Source of the DNA: Acidobacteriota bacterium
GTDB taxonomy: Bacteria; Acidobacteriota; Thermoanaerobaculia; Multivoradales; Multivoraceae
DNA: 64,000 nt
Assembly (NCBI GenBank): GCA_028877275.1
Contig: JAPPFP010000017.1
Coordinates: 1-64,000 of the forward strand
Reading direction: 5' to 3'
Below are positions 31,638 to 40,718 of this stretch, one piece after another. The notes under the pieces were generated by a model. The model had not been told where the DNA came from. It did not search any database and saw only the letters and a program-made list of their open reading frames with translations. How positions within the stretch are numbered: position 1 is the first letter of the stretch; the number at the start of each line of letters is the position of its first letter. Position numbers and translations under genes: made by a program.

Positions 31638-32733
31638 TCCCTGGCCCCTGGTACGCCGGGTCCGGTCCGTCTCCTGGCTGCTCGGTTGCTCGGCGCTGGC
31701 GCTGTCGGCGATCGGCCTGGTCGTCATTTCCAGTGCTTCGGCGGACATGAGCACCGACTACGAAGTCCGCCAGTCGGCGTGGATCGCACTGGGTCTGCTG
31801 GTCATGGCGGCGGCGGCGGCGGTCGACTACTCGTTCCTCCTTCGCTACGCCTTCTGGATCTACCTGGCGGCGCTCGCGGCGCTCGCGGCGGTGACCTTCT
31901 TCGGCCACGAGGCGGGGGGTGCCCGGAGCTGGATCGGGATCGGCGGTTTCGGCGGTCAGCCGTCGGACTTCTGCAAGATCGCGACCGTCCTCCTGCTGGC
32001 CCGTCACATGGCGGAAGCGCAGGCGCCGGTGGCGCCTCGCGGCTGGCTTTGGGCGGCCTCGGCGGTCGTCGTCGCGCCCGTGCTGCTGATCGCCCTGCAG
32101 CCGGACATGGGCGGCGCCCTGATGTTCGTGCCCATGCTGGCCGCGATGGCCATCGTCGCCGGCGTCAGGCTCCGTTCGGCACTGATCGCGCTGGGGGTGG
32201 CCGCCGTGGTCGCGGGCGCCATCTGGATCTTCGCCCTGCAGGACTACCAGAAGGATCGGCTGTCGAGCTTCTTCAGGCCCCACGCGGATCCGCTCGGGTC
32301 GGGATACCAGGTGCGCCAGAGCCGCATCGCCATCGGGTCGGGCCAGGTGCTGGGCAAGGGATACGGCGAGGGCACGCAGTCGAATCTGCAGTTCCTGCCG
32401 ACGCCTCACACCGACTTCGTGTTCGCCGTGCTGGGCGAGGAGTACGGCTTCATGGGCGTCACCGTCGTACTGGGGCTGCTCCTGCTCTACCTGGGGAACG
32501 GCGTGCGCGTGGCTCTGGCGGCGCGAGACCCGGCCGGCATGCTGCTCGTCGTCGGCCTGCTCGCCTTCATGGCAGGCCACGTTCTCTACAATACGGCGAT
32601 GGTGGTCGGCCTGCTTCCGATCACTGGCATCCCGCTGCCCTTCCTCAGCTACGGCGGCTCCTTCATGCTCTTCTGTTGTGCGGCCACGGGCTTGATGATC
32701 GGCCTCGACATACGGCGGTTCGTCAACATCTGA
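31618..32733 (+). CDS. rodA: rod shape-determining peptidoglycan polymerase RodA
   Basis: SEDS-family glycosyltransferase that polymerises lipid II with PBP2. I start the 371-aa protein at GTG 31618 (GAGGG 9 nt upstream), overlapping mrdA by 20 nt; the track ORF begins in the mrdA shadow. About ten membrane helices are visible. Family motifs include GGARSWIGIG, QPSDFCKIATVLLLAR, QPDMGGALMFVPM, PTPHTDFVFAVLGEEYGFMG and GIPLPFLSYGGSFML. Confidence 0.94.
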   Translation: MLPQRPDPWPLVRRVRSVSWLLGCSALALSAIGLVVISSASADMSTDYEVRQSAWIALGLLVMAAAAAVDYSFLLRYAFWIYLAALAALAAVTFFGHEAGGARSWIGIGGFGGQPSDFCKIATVLLLARHMAEAQAPVAPRGWLWAASAVVVAPVLLIALQPDMGGALMFVPMLAAMAIVAGVRLRSALIALGVAAVVAGAIWIFALQDYQKDRLSSFFRPHADPLGSGYQVRQSRIAIGSGQVLGKGYGEGTQSNLQFLPTPHTDFVFAVLGEEYGFMGVTVVLGLLLLYLGNGVRVALAARDPAGMLLVVGLLAFMAGHVLYNTAMVVGLLPITGIPLPFLSYGGSFMLFCCAATGLMIGLDIRRFVNI

Positions 32734-32763
32734 GCCGTCCCGGGAAGGCCAGCCGGCAGCGAA

Positions 32764-34242
32764 ATGAACAGGGAGCTTCTGGTCGAAGGCGACCCGCACC
32801 AGACCCGCCTGGCCGTCCTGGAGGCCGGCCGGCTGGTGGAGTTCTTCGTCGAGCGCCGCCGCGGCCGCGGTCTCGTGGGCAACATCTACAAGGGGAGGGT
32901 ACGGCGGGTTCTTCCAGGCATGAGGGCCGCGTTCGTCGACCTCGGCCTGGAGCGGGACGGCTACCTGTATCTGGAGGAGATGGCGTGCGACGAAGCGGGA
33001 GAGCCTGGCGGAGAGGGCCGGCGGAGTGGCGACGGCATCCCGCGCCGGGGTGAGCAAGTCGTCGTTCAGATCGTCAGGGAGGGGCTGGCGGACAAAGGAC
33101 CGCGGGTCACCACCGAGATCACGATTCCCGGCCGCTACCTCGTGCTGACGCCGCAGGCCGGCCGGGTGGGGATCTCCAGGCGGATCGAGGATCCGGACGA
33201 ACGGACGCGGCTGAAGACAATAGCCCTGGAACTGTGGGCCGACGCGCTCGAGGAGACGGGGTGCATCGTGCGTACGGCCGCGGTGGGGGCGCAGGCGGAA
33301 GACCTCGCGAGGGAGTACCAGGTCCTCGCCGACGCCTGGCGCGAGATCGAGGGGCGTACGGCCGCGTCCGCGGTCCCGGCGCAGGTCCACCAGGAGGAAG
33401 AACTGGCGGTACGGGTGATTCGCGACCACTTCGGGGAGGACTTCGCCGCCCTGCTGGTCGACGGCGTCGATGCTCACCGCGTCATCCGCGAGTACCTCGG
33501 GCGGGTCCAGCCGGAACTCCTGACGAGGCTCGAGCGGAGCCGGCGCGGTCTGTTCGATCGTTACCGCATCGACGACGGCGTCGACGCCGCGCTGGAGCCG
33601 AAGGCGCCGCTGCCGTCCGGCGGCCACCTGGTCATCAACCAGACCGAGGCACTGGTGGCCATCGACGTGAACTCCGGCCGCGACGTCGGCGCCGTCGGCG
33701 GTGGGGGGAACTTTCGCGACACGGTCCTCCGTACCAACCTCGAGGCGGTCGCGGAGGCCGTCCGCCAGATCCGGCTGCGGGACCTGTCCGGCATTCTCGT
33801 CATCGACCTGATCGACATGGAGCGCGAAGAGGATCGTCGCACGGTGTTCGCGCGACTCGAGGAGGAACTGTTGAAGGACCGCGCCCGGAAGCGGGTGCTC
33901 GAGATCTCGGAGTTCGGCCTGGTTCAACTCACCCGGCAGCGGCGTCGCGAGAACCTGGAGCGGGCGCTGACGGGACCCTGTCCGACCTGCCGTGGCAGGG
34001 GCCGGATCAAGTCCGTCGCGACGATCTGTCTGGAGTTGCGAAGGGCTTGCCTGGCGCATGCCGGCCGCGGCTGCCGCCAGGTAGCGGTTCGGGTTCACCC
34101 GGCGGTGCTGGACGGACTGAACGGTTCCGAGTCGGACGTGCTGGACGGGATGCAGGGAGCGTTCGACGTGCCCATCCTGTTGGAGGCGGATCCGGACCTG
34201 CATCGCGAGCACTTCGTCGTCACCGAGCTCGAACGGTCTTGA
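32764..34242 (+). CDS. rng: ribonuclease G
   Basis: Single-strand endoribonuclease of the RNase E/G family, 492 aa, the short (RNase G) form without an RNase E scaffold tail. The S1 domain lies near the start (GNIYKGRVRRVLPGMRAAFVDLG). The catalytic DNase I-like region shows AIDVNSGRDVGAVGGGGNFRDTV and GILVIDLIDME; CPTCRGRGRI is the zinc-link motif. It follows rodA by 30 nt. Its stop overlaps the TTG start of the next gene. Confidence 0.95.
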   Translation: MNRELLVEGDPHQTRLAVLEAGRLVEFFVERRRGRGLVGNIYKGRVRRVLPGMRAAFVDLGLERDGYLYLEEMACDEAGEPGGEGRRSGDGIPRRGEQVVVQIVREGLADKGPRVTTEITIPGRYLVLTPQAGRVGISRRIEDPDERTRLKTIALELWADALEETGCIVRTAAVGAQAEDLAREYQVLADAWREIEGRTAASAVPAQVHQEEELAVRVIRDHFGEDFAALLVDGVDAHRVIREYLGRVQPELLTRLERSRRGLFDRYRIDDGVDAALEPKAPLPSGGHLVINQTEALVAIDVNSGRDVGAVGGGGNFRDTVLRTNLEAVAEAVRQIRLRDLSGILVIDLIDMEREEDRRTVFARLEEELLKDRARKRVLEISEFGLVQLTRQRRRENLERALTGPCPTCRGRGRIKSVATICLELRRACLAHAGRGCRQVAVRVHPAVLDGLNGSESDVLDGMQGAFDVPILLEADPDLHREHFVVTELERS

Positions 34243-36467
34243 CCGTCGAGGCCGAGGGACCGGAACGCCGGTTCGAGTTCGACGACCTCAAGGGCTCGGT
34301 CGCTCAGGCTGCGGTGGACGGGGACCCGGGCGCCGGCTTCGAGGAGACCCTGCGCCGGCTGCTGGACCCCGGGAGCGCCCTGCGCAGCCTGCACTGGGGC
34401 CGCAGCTATCTCTACGAAGCCCGCTGGCGGCCGGCCGGGCGGGAGGCCGGGACGGCCGTGGTCGTCAAGCAGTTCCGCCACGACGACCTGCGAGCGCGGC
34501 TCCGCCGCCGCCGGCGCGGCACCCGGGCTCGTCTGAGCTTCCGTGCCGCCCGCCGGCTCCGTCGCCTCGGCGTCTCGACGCCGGAACCCGTCCTCTACGC
34601 GGAATCGAACACGATCGACGGTCCCGCCTGGTACGTCTGCCATCTGGTGCCGGAGGCGCTGGAGTTGCGCTACGTCCTGCGCGCCCTGAACGCGGGCGCC
34701 GCATCCGAGCAGTTCCCCGGAATCCACGGCCCGACCCTGCTGCGGCGGGTCGGCGCGCTGGCGGCGGAGCTGCACCGCCACGGCGTCTGGTTCAGGGATC
34801 TGACCTCCGGCAACGTCCTCCTGGCGGAGCCGGCGACCGACGCCGAGCTGTTCCTGGTCGACCTGAACCGCGCCCGCTTCCGGCGACGGTTGTCGACCAG
34901 TCAGCGACTGAGGGACCTCAGCCGGATGCCGGTGCTGCGTCCGGAGGACCGGGCCGAGTACCTGGCCGGCTACCGGCCGGGCGGCCTGCCGGCGCTTCAA
35001 CGGCTCTGGTTCGAGGCCTGCCACCACGGCTTCCGTCTCAAGCTGGGATCGAAGCGGGGCGCGCGGCGGGGTCTGCGGCGCCTGGCTGATCTCCTGTTGC
35101 CGCGCCGTCGCGCTCACCCCCACATCCCCGAGGCGGAGCGGGGGGCGAGCGCCACCGAGCGCACGGTCTGGGATCCGCTGACCGATCAGCCCCACCAGCA
35201 GGCCACTCGCGGCCAGCGTCTCGGCGTGCGCCTGCGCGACGTCGGTCACCACGCGCGGCCGCTGCTTCGATCGGCCGTGCCGCTGCTGCTGTCGGTCGCG
35301 GAGGCGCGTCGAGCCCGACGTGTTCTCGACCGTGCCCCGGCGCCGGTTCGCTTCAGCGGCCTCGGCGTAGCGGTCGGCCCCGGCTCCGCGCCGGTCGCCT
35401 CGCTGGCGGGGGCGATCGACGATCTGGGAGTCGACACCGTGCTCCTGCGCTTCCACCTCTGGCAGGGCGTCGACTCCGAGCTGCTGGAACTGGCGCGAAC
35501 CCTTCGCGGCGGCGAGCGGCCGGTCGACCTGGTGTTTCAGTTCTGCCAGGACCGCTCGCTGGTGCGCGACCCCGGCCTGTGGCGGCGGCGGGTCGAGGAA
35601 GCGGCGGCCGCGCTCGCACCCTGCGGGCGGCGGTTCCTCATCGGTCAGGCGCCCAACCGCAGCAAGTGGGGGGTCTGGCGGCCCGGGGACTACTGGAGCC
35701 TGCTGGCGGCAGGCGCCGGGGCGGTGCGGGCTGAGTGTCCCGACGCCTGCCTCCTGGCCCCCGCGGTGATCGACTTCGAGCCTCACGCGACAGCCGCACT
35801 GATCCACTCGGGCTCGGCCGCGGGCCGCTTCGACGTTCTGGCGAGCCAGCTCTACGTCGACCGGCGGGGTGCGCCGGAGAACCGCCAGCTCGGCTTCGAC
35901 CTCGCAGGCAAGCTGGCCGTTCTGCGTTCCCTGGCTCGCCGGGCCCCGGACTGCACGTCGGGCCGGAGCTGGGTCACCGAGTTCAACTGGCCGCTTGCGG
36001 AGGGGCCGCACGCCCCCGCGGGCCGCGACGTCGCGGTGGACGAGGACGCCCAGGCCAGCTACCTGGTCCGCTACGCGCTGGAGGCCCTGGGCAGCGGTCT
36101 GGCGGAGCGTGTCTACTGGTGGCAGTTGGCGGCCGCTGGATACGGCCTGCTCGACCCCCGGGGCGACGGCCTCCGGCAGCGTCCCGCCTATCTCGCGCTG
36201 CGCCAGCTCCAGCGCGAGCTGGCCGGTGCGGAGGTCCTGCGCCTGCGGATGCCGTCAGGTTTGCGCGGCTACCGCGCGCTTCGGGAGGGGCGCGAGATCC
36301 GGATCGTGTGGGCTCCGGGCGGAAGCGGCTGCTCCTACAGGCCGCAGGGGGAGCTGCGCGCGGTGCGCGATCGGGACGGCCGCGAGCTCGAGCGGGTTCC
36401 CGCGGTGCTTGGCGGCGCCCCGGTGTACGTCGAGTGCGAGACCGGCGGCCCGTCCGCCGGAACGTAA
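34239..36467 (+). CDS. fusion of LPS-kinase-like domain and glycoside-hydrolase-like TIM barrel
   Basis: A 742-aa protein starting at TTG 34239, overlapping the rng stop (TTGA); the track ORF begins in the rng shadow. Residues ~40-290 resemble the Kdo/heptose kinase (WaaP/KdkA, RIO-like) fold: a Lys in VVVKQFRHDD, catalytic loop HGVWFRDLTSGNVLL, and metal-binding Asp in LFLVDLNRARF. Residues ~360-660 read as a GH-A clan barrel (GVDTVLLRFHLWQGV, WVTEFNWPL with a candidate nucleophile Glu, RVYWWQLAAAGYGLLDP). Where clan A enzymes have an N-E-P acid/base motif, this has GQAPNRSKWG. Adjacent Wzm/Wzt genes suggest a role in lipid-linked surface glycan modification. Confidence 0.75.
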   Translation: MTVEAEGPERRFEFDDLKGSVAQAAVDGDPGAGFEETLRRLLDPGSALRSLHWGRSYLYEARWRPAGREAGTAVVVKQFRHDDLRARLRRRRRGTRARLSFRAARRLRRLGVSTPEPVLYAESNTIDGPAWYVCHLVPEALELRYVLRALNAGAASEQFPGIHGPTLLRRVGALAAELHRHGVWFRDLTSGNVLLAEPATDAELFLVDLNRARFRRRLSTSQRLRDLSRMPVLRPEDRAEYLAGYRPGGLPALQRLWFEACHHGFRLKLGSKRGARRGLRRLADLLLPRRRAHPHIPEAERGASATERTVWDPLTDQPHQQATRGQRLGVRLRDVGHHARPLLRSAVPLLLSVAEARRARRVLDRAPAPVRFSGLGVAVGPGSAPVASLAGAIDDLGVDTVLLRFHLWQGVDSELLELARTLRGGERPVDLVFQFCQDRSLVRDPGLWRRRVEEAAAALAPCGRRFLIGQAPNRSKWGVWRPGDYWSLLAAGAGAVRAECPDACLLAPAVIDFEPHATAALIHSGSAAGRFDVLASQLYVDRRGAPENRQLGFDLAGKLAVLRSLARRAPDCTSGRSWVTEFNWPLAEGPHAPAGRDVAVDEDAQASYLVRYALEALGSGLAERVYWWQLAAAGYGLLDPRGDGLRQRPAYLALRQLQRELAGAEVLRLRMPSGLRGYRALREGREIRIVWAPGGSGCSYRPQGELRAVRDRDGRELERVPAVLGGAPVYVECETGGPSAGT

Positions 36468-36468
36468 G

Positions 36469-37281
36469 ATGCTCGCGGCAATGGTCGAACTGGCCCGATC
36501 GCTGGTCCGCTACCGCAGTCTGCTCTGGACCCTGGTCATGCGGGAGCTGCGCGCGCGCTACCGGGGAAGCGTCCTGGGGTTCCTGTGGTCCCTGCTCAAC
36601 CCCCTCCTGCTGCTGGCCGTCTATTCGTTCGTGTTCGGCATGATCCTGAAGCGTTCGGACCTGGTTGCCGTCGAGCCCTACGGCGTGTTCCTCGTGACCG
36701 GTCTGTTCCCCTGGATCTGGGTCTCCACCTCGTTGCTCGAGGGCTGCACCTCCCTCACGGCCAACGGGGGCCTGATCCGGAAGGCGGTGTTCCCGGTCGA
36801 GGTGCTGCCGGCGGTGGCGGTGGTCGCGAACCTGATGCACTTCCTCCTGGCGCTGCCGATCGTCGGCGTCGCCCTGCTCGCCGGCCGGCTGCTGGGCTAT
36901 CCGATCTCCGGCTGGACGGCCGTCCTGCTGCCGGCCGTTCTGGCGATCGAGCTGGTCATGGTCGCCGGCCTCGCTTTCGCGCTGGCGGCTCTCTGCGTTC
37001 ACTTCAAGGACGTGCGGGATCTCCTCGGCAATCTGCTGGTCCTGGCGTTCTTCCTGGCGCCGATCATCTACACCCTGAGCGACCTGCCGCCGCAGTTCGC
37101 GAAAGTGGTGCAACTGAACCCCATGACCTCCTTCACCACCGCGACCCAGGACCTTCTGTTCTTCGGCCGCCTGCCCGAGCTCCATGTGTGGGCGATCATG
37201 GTCTTGATCGCCGCCGTGTCGTGGGTGGCGGGCGCCGGCCTCTTCTCGCGCCTCTCCGACACCCTGGCCGAGGCGGTCTGA
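36469..37281 (+). CDS. wzm: ABC-2 type polysaccharide export permease (Wzm-like)
   Basis: A 270-aa membrane protein with six predicted helices, the permease of an ABC transporter exporting O-antigen- or capsule-type polysaccharide. The conserved N-terminus RSLLWTLVMRELRARYRGSVLGFLWSLLNP is the amphipathic gate region of this family, and FFLAPIIYTLSDLP lies near the C-terminus. ATG 36469 or 36481 could be the start. It sits directly before the ATPase gene (1 nt gap). Confidence 0.9.
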   Translation: MLAAMVELARSLVRYRSLLWTLVMRELRARYRGSVLGFLWSLLNPLLLLAVYSFVFGMILKRSDLVAVEPYGVFLVTGLFPWIWVSTSLLEGCTSLTANGGLIRKAVFPVEVLPAVAVVANLMHFLLALPIVGVALLAGRLLGYPISGWTAVLLPAVLAIELVMVAGLAFALAALCVHFKDVRDLLGNLLVLAFFLAPIIYTLSDLPPQFAKVVQLNPMTSFTTATQDLLFFGRLPELHVWAIMVLIAAVSWVAGAGLFSRLSDTLAEAV

Positions 37282-37282
37282 G

Positions 37283-38623
37283 TTGAGTCCCCCGGCTGTC
37301 GTGGCGAGCGGCCTGTGCAAGCGCTACCGGCGCGCCGCCGGCGGCTACCGGCTGCGGACGCTGAAGAGCGCGCTGCTCGAAGGCAGCCTGACGGGGGGCC
37401 TGGCCTCGACTGAAGTCGTCGAGGCCCTGACCGACGTCAGTTTCGAGGTCGCCGCCGGCGAGGCGGTGGGGATCATCGGCGGCAACGGGTCGGGCAAGTC
37501 GACGCTGATCAAGCTGGTGGCCGGCCTGCTGCCGCCGACTTCCGGGGAACTCTCGGTGAACGGCCGCGTGGCGGCCCTGATCGAGCTCGGCGCGGGCTTT
37601 CATCCCGAGATCTCCGGCCGGGAGAACGTCTTCATCAACGGGGCCCTGCTCGGACTGAGCCGGCGGCGGATCGAGCAGCGCTACGACGACATCGTGGAGT
37701 TCGCCGGCCTCGGCGACTTCATCGAGGAGCCGATCAAGTACTACTCCTCCGGCATGTACGTGCGGCTCGGCTTCTCGGTCGCCATACACACCGACCCGGA
37801 AGTGCTCCTGGTCGACGAAGTCCTGGCCGTCGGCGACGAGGAGTTCGTTCACCGCTGCCTGGCGCGGATCGAGGAGCACCTGGCCGGCGGCGGCACCCTG
37901 CTCGTGGTCAGCCACACGATGACGCTGATCGACGAGATCTGCGACCGGGCGATGTGGCTGGACGGCGGGCGGATCCGGGGTCTCGGGTCGACGCGACGGG
38001 TCATCGACGCCTACCTCGAGTCGGTGGCGGCGCGCGAAGGCGAGGCGCACGACCGCCGCCGGCAGTCGGATCAGGGCGGACAGGACCCGACGATCGCCGC
38101 GGACGCTGCCGAAGAGGTCGAGCGCTGGGGCTCGGGCCAGGCCGAGATCGTGGCGACGCGCCTGCTGGCCGGCGAGGAGCGGCAGGAGCGCTACCACGTT
38201 CACTGCGGGGAAGCGGTGGCCTTCGAGCTCGACGTCGAGCCGAAGGAGGAACTGTCCGACTTCGTGTTCGGCGTCGGCGTCAAGACGCCCCGGGGCGTCG
38301 ACTGCTGGGGCACGAACACCGATCTGGCCGGTTTCGAGGCGCGCTCTCTCGCCGGGCCAGTGCGGATCCGGCTCGTCTGTCCGGAGCTGCGGCTGGCGCC
38401 GGGCGAGTACACCGTGGATGTCGCGGTTCACGCCCGTGACGGCAGGGCGTACGATTACCGTCGCCGGGCGCTCCGGTTCACGGTGGCGGAAAGCACACAG
38501 CAGAGGAGCATCGGTCTCTACCTGCCCGACCACGAGTGGCAGGTGGAGACGCTGGGCGCTCGAACCGACATCGACTGGCTCTCGCCCGGCCAACAGGTCG
38601 GCGACCAACGGAGAATCGAATGA
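37283..38623 (+). CDS. wzt: ABC-type polysaccharide export ATPase with C-terminal carbohydrate-binding domain (Wzt-like)
   Basis: A 446-aa ATPase partner of Wzm, starting at TTG 37283, 1 nt after the wzm stop. Residues 1-250 hold Walker A GGNGSGKSTLIKLV, the signature YYSSGMYVRLGFS, Walker B EVLLVDEVLAVGD and the H-loop VVSHTM. Residues ~280-430 form a beta-rich extension like the Wzt C-terminal domain, which recognises modified glycan ends (FVFGVGVKTPRGVDCWGTNTD). This extension argues for an O-antigen-type polymer with a specific terminal cap. Confidence 0.9.
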   Translation: MSPPAVVASGLCKRYRRAAGGYRLRTLKSALLEGSLTGGLASTEVVEALTDVSFEVAAGEAVGIIGGNGSGKSTLIKLVAGLLPPTSGELSVNGRVAALIELGAGFHPEISGRENVFINGALLGLSRRRIEQRYDDIVEFAGLGDFIEEPIKYYSSGMYVRLGFSVAIHTDPEVLLVDEVLAVGDEEFVHRCLARIEEHLAGGGTLLVVSHTMTLIDEICDRAMWLDGGRIRGLGSTRRVIDAYLESVAAREGEAHDRRRQSDQGGQDPTIAADAAEEVERWGSGQAEIVATRLLAGEERQERYHVHCGEAVAFELDVEPKEELSDFVFGVGVKTPRGVDCWGTNTDLAGFEARSLAGPVRIRLVCPELRLAPGEYTVDVAVHARDGRAYDYRRRALRFTVAESTQQRSIGLYLPDHEWQVETLGARTDIDWLSPGQQVGDQRRIE

Positions 38624-38934
38624 GCGACCAACCCAAGGAAGTACCGGGCGACCAGGATGCGTCCTCGTCGATCAACGTCAAGATCGGCGACGCCGAACTC
38701 AAGGGGGCCTACTCGAACCTGCTGCGCATCACCCACACCCGCGAGGAGTTCATCCTCGACTTCATCAACGTGGTTCCGCCTCAGGGCATCGTCAGCGCCC
38801 GCATCGTGACCAGCCCCGGGCATCTCAAGCGGATCATCCGGGCCCTGGGCACGAATCTGCGCCGCTATGAAGAGGTCCACGGAGTGATCGAAGAGGCGCC
38901 CGACCCGACAGACCAGCCCGCTCGCGTCAACTGA
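38620..38934 (+). CDS. DUF3467 family protein
   Basis: A 104-aa protein starting at ATG 38620, overlapping the wzt stop (ATGA), with GGAG upstream. The core INVKIGDAELKGAYSNLLRITHTREEFILDFINVVPPQGIVSARIV matches the small DUF3467 family, whose function is unknown; members are short, cytoplasmic, and often have acidic or proline-rich tails as here. It is the last gene of the polysaccharide export cluster and overlaps the end of the convergent acyl-CoA ligase gene by 8 nt. Confidence 0.85.
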   Translation: MSDQPKEVPGDQDASSSINVKIGDAELKGAYSNLLRITHTREEFILDFINVVPPQGIVSARIVTSPGHLKRIIRALGTNLRRYEEVHGVIEEAPDPTDQPARVN

Positions 38935-40708
38935 CGCGCTGGCTCTTGAGGTACATCGAGGCGATCACGTCGCGGTAGCGCTCGTTGACGATCTTCCTGC
39001 GCACCTTCAGCGTAGGCGTGATCTCGCCCTCCTCGAGCGTCAGTTCGCGCTCGAGCAGCCGGAAGCGACGCACGCGCTCGTGGGCCGGCAACCGCTCGTT
39101 CGCGCGGTCGAGCGCGCCCTGGACGAGGTCCTGTAGGCGCGGGTCCTGCCGGAGTTCCGAAGGCTCCATGCCGGTGAACGGCTCCGGCGGCTCCGCGTAG
39201 TTGGGCACGATCAGGGCGTTGAGGTACGGGTAGCCGTCGCCGACCACGACCACCTGGGCGATCGCGGGGTGGGTGATCAGCATCTGTTCGATCGGCTGGG
39301 GCGCGACGTTCTTGCCGCCGCTCGTCACCAGGAGGTCCTTCTTGCGGTCCGTGATGTAGAGGTAGCCGTCGTCGTCGAGGCGGCCGATGTCGCCCGTGTG
39401 GAACCAGCCGTCCGGGTCGATCGCCTCGGCGGTGTCCTCGGGTTTCTTCCAGTAGCCCTGCATCAGGCCCTCGGTGCGGGCCAGGATCTCGCCGTCCTCC
39501 GCGATGCGAAGCTCGACCCCGGGGGCGGCCGTGCCGACCGAGCCGCGGCGGGAGGCGCCCGGGTACTCCACGGCCAGAACCGGCGCGGTCTCGGTCAGTC
39601 CATAACCCTGGTAGAGGCGAATGCCGATCGCGTCGAAGAACTCGGCGACTTCGTTGGCGATCGCGGCGCCGCCGGAGATGGCGAAGCGCAGGCGGCCGCC
39701 GAACCGCTGCTTGATCTTGCGGAACACCAGGCGGTCGGCGATCAGACCCTGGAGCGCCGCGCCGCCGCGCTCCGCCCGTCGCTTGCCGACCTTCAGGACC
39801 CAACCGATCATCCGGCGGCGGGCCGGCGGCTGGCTCGCGAACAGGTTCTGGATGCGCAGGTAGGCGCTCTCGTAGAGCCTGGGCACTGAACACAGGACGG
39901 TAGGCCGCACGTCGGGCATCAGGCCGGCGACGCGCTCGATCGCGGGGGAGTAGTGGATCGACACCCCACGGTAGAAGAAGAGGTAGTCGACGGTGCGCTC
40001 GAAGACGTGGGAGAGCGGCAGGAAGGAGAGCGCCTGATCATCCTCTCCCAGAGGGTAGAGCTCCTGGCAGGCGAGGATGTTCGAGACGAAGTTCCGGTGC
40101 GAGAGGATGACGCCCTTGGGATCGCCGGTGGTGCCGGAGGTGTAGATGATGCTTGCCGTGTCGTCCGGGCCGACGCGCCCGCTGAACGTCGCGAGGTCGG
40201 CGTCCGTGGCCGGCGGGGCGTCGGCGATCAGGGCGTCGAGATGGGTGCCGCCCTCGATGGCGGCGTCTTCGTCCAGCGCCACCATCCGCAGACCCCGCTG
40301 CTCGTTGCCGTTTCCGTCGTCCTCGCCGGCGCCGTGCGGAACGATGCCGGAGAGCAGGTCCCGTTTCGCCTTGTCGTCGTAGAAGATCCAGCCGGCGCCG
40401 CTGTCGAGCAGGATGTAGGCGACCTGGGGCGCGTTGAGCGTCGGATAGATCGGCACGGACACGGCGCCCAGCAGGTGGCAGGCGAAGTCGACGACGTGCC
40501 ACTCCGGCCGGTTGGTCGCGAACAGCGCCACCCGGTCGCCCCTGGCCACTCCTCGCGACTCGAGCGCCTTCGCGGTCCGGCAGACGGCGTCGACGAACTC
40601 CCGGGCGGATAGCGACTCCGTCCGGCGATGGCGCCGGATGGACAGCAGGCCCTCGCGATCGCCGTAGCGTTCGGCGACGACCCGGAGCAGATCAAAGAGA
40701 GTTTCCAA
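38927..40708 (-). CDS. AMP-forming long-chain acyl-CoA ligase
   Basis: A 593-aa adenylate-forming enzyme activating fatty acids to acyl-CoA. The AMP-binding signature YTSGTTGDPKGVILSHRN is present, followed by YQGYGLTETAPV (A5) and GWFHTGDIGRLDDDGYLYITDRKKD (A7-A8). The C-terminal TLEEGEITPTLKVRRK contains the catalytic Lys region (A10). The sequence resembles the large FAA1/FadD15-type ligases. It is convergent with the DUF3467 gene. yggS starts upstream on the same strand. Confidence 0.92.
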   Translation of the reverse strand: METLFDLLRVVAERYGDREGLLSIRRHRRTESLSAREFVDAVCRTAKALESRGVARGDRVALFATNRPEWHVVDFACHLLGAVSVPIYPTLNAPQVAYILLDSGAGWIFYDDKAKRDLLSGIVPHGAGEDDGNGNEQRGLRMVALDEDAAIEGGTHLDALIADAPPATDADLATFSGRVGPDDTASIIYTSGTTGDPKGVILSHRNFVSNILACQELYPLGEDDQALSFLPLSHVFERTVDYLFFYRGVSIHYSPAIERVAGLMPDVRPTVLCSVPRLYESAYLRIQNLFASQPPARRRMIGWVLKVGKRRAERGGAALQGLIADRLVFRKIKQRFGGRLRFAISGGAAIANEVAEFFDAIGIRLYQGYGLTETAPVLAVEYPGASRRGSVGTAAPGVELRIAEDGEILARTEGLMQGYWKKPEDTAEAIDPDGWFHTGDIGRLDDDGYLYITDRKKDLLVTSGGKNVAPQPIEQMLITHPAIAQVVVVGDGYPYLNALIVPNYAEPPEPFTGMEPSELRQDPRLQDLVQGALDRANERLPAHERVRRFRLLERELTLEEGEITPTLKVRRKIVNERYRDVIASMYLKSQRVS

Positions 40709-40718
40709 GGACTGAACG

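Noticed and set aside
29754-34212. Large minus-strand ORFs (666 and 865 aa) opposite mrdA, rodA and rng
   Set aside because: Shadows of well-supported cell-wall and RNase genes.
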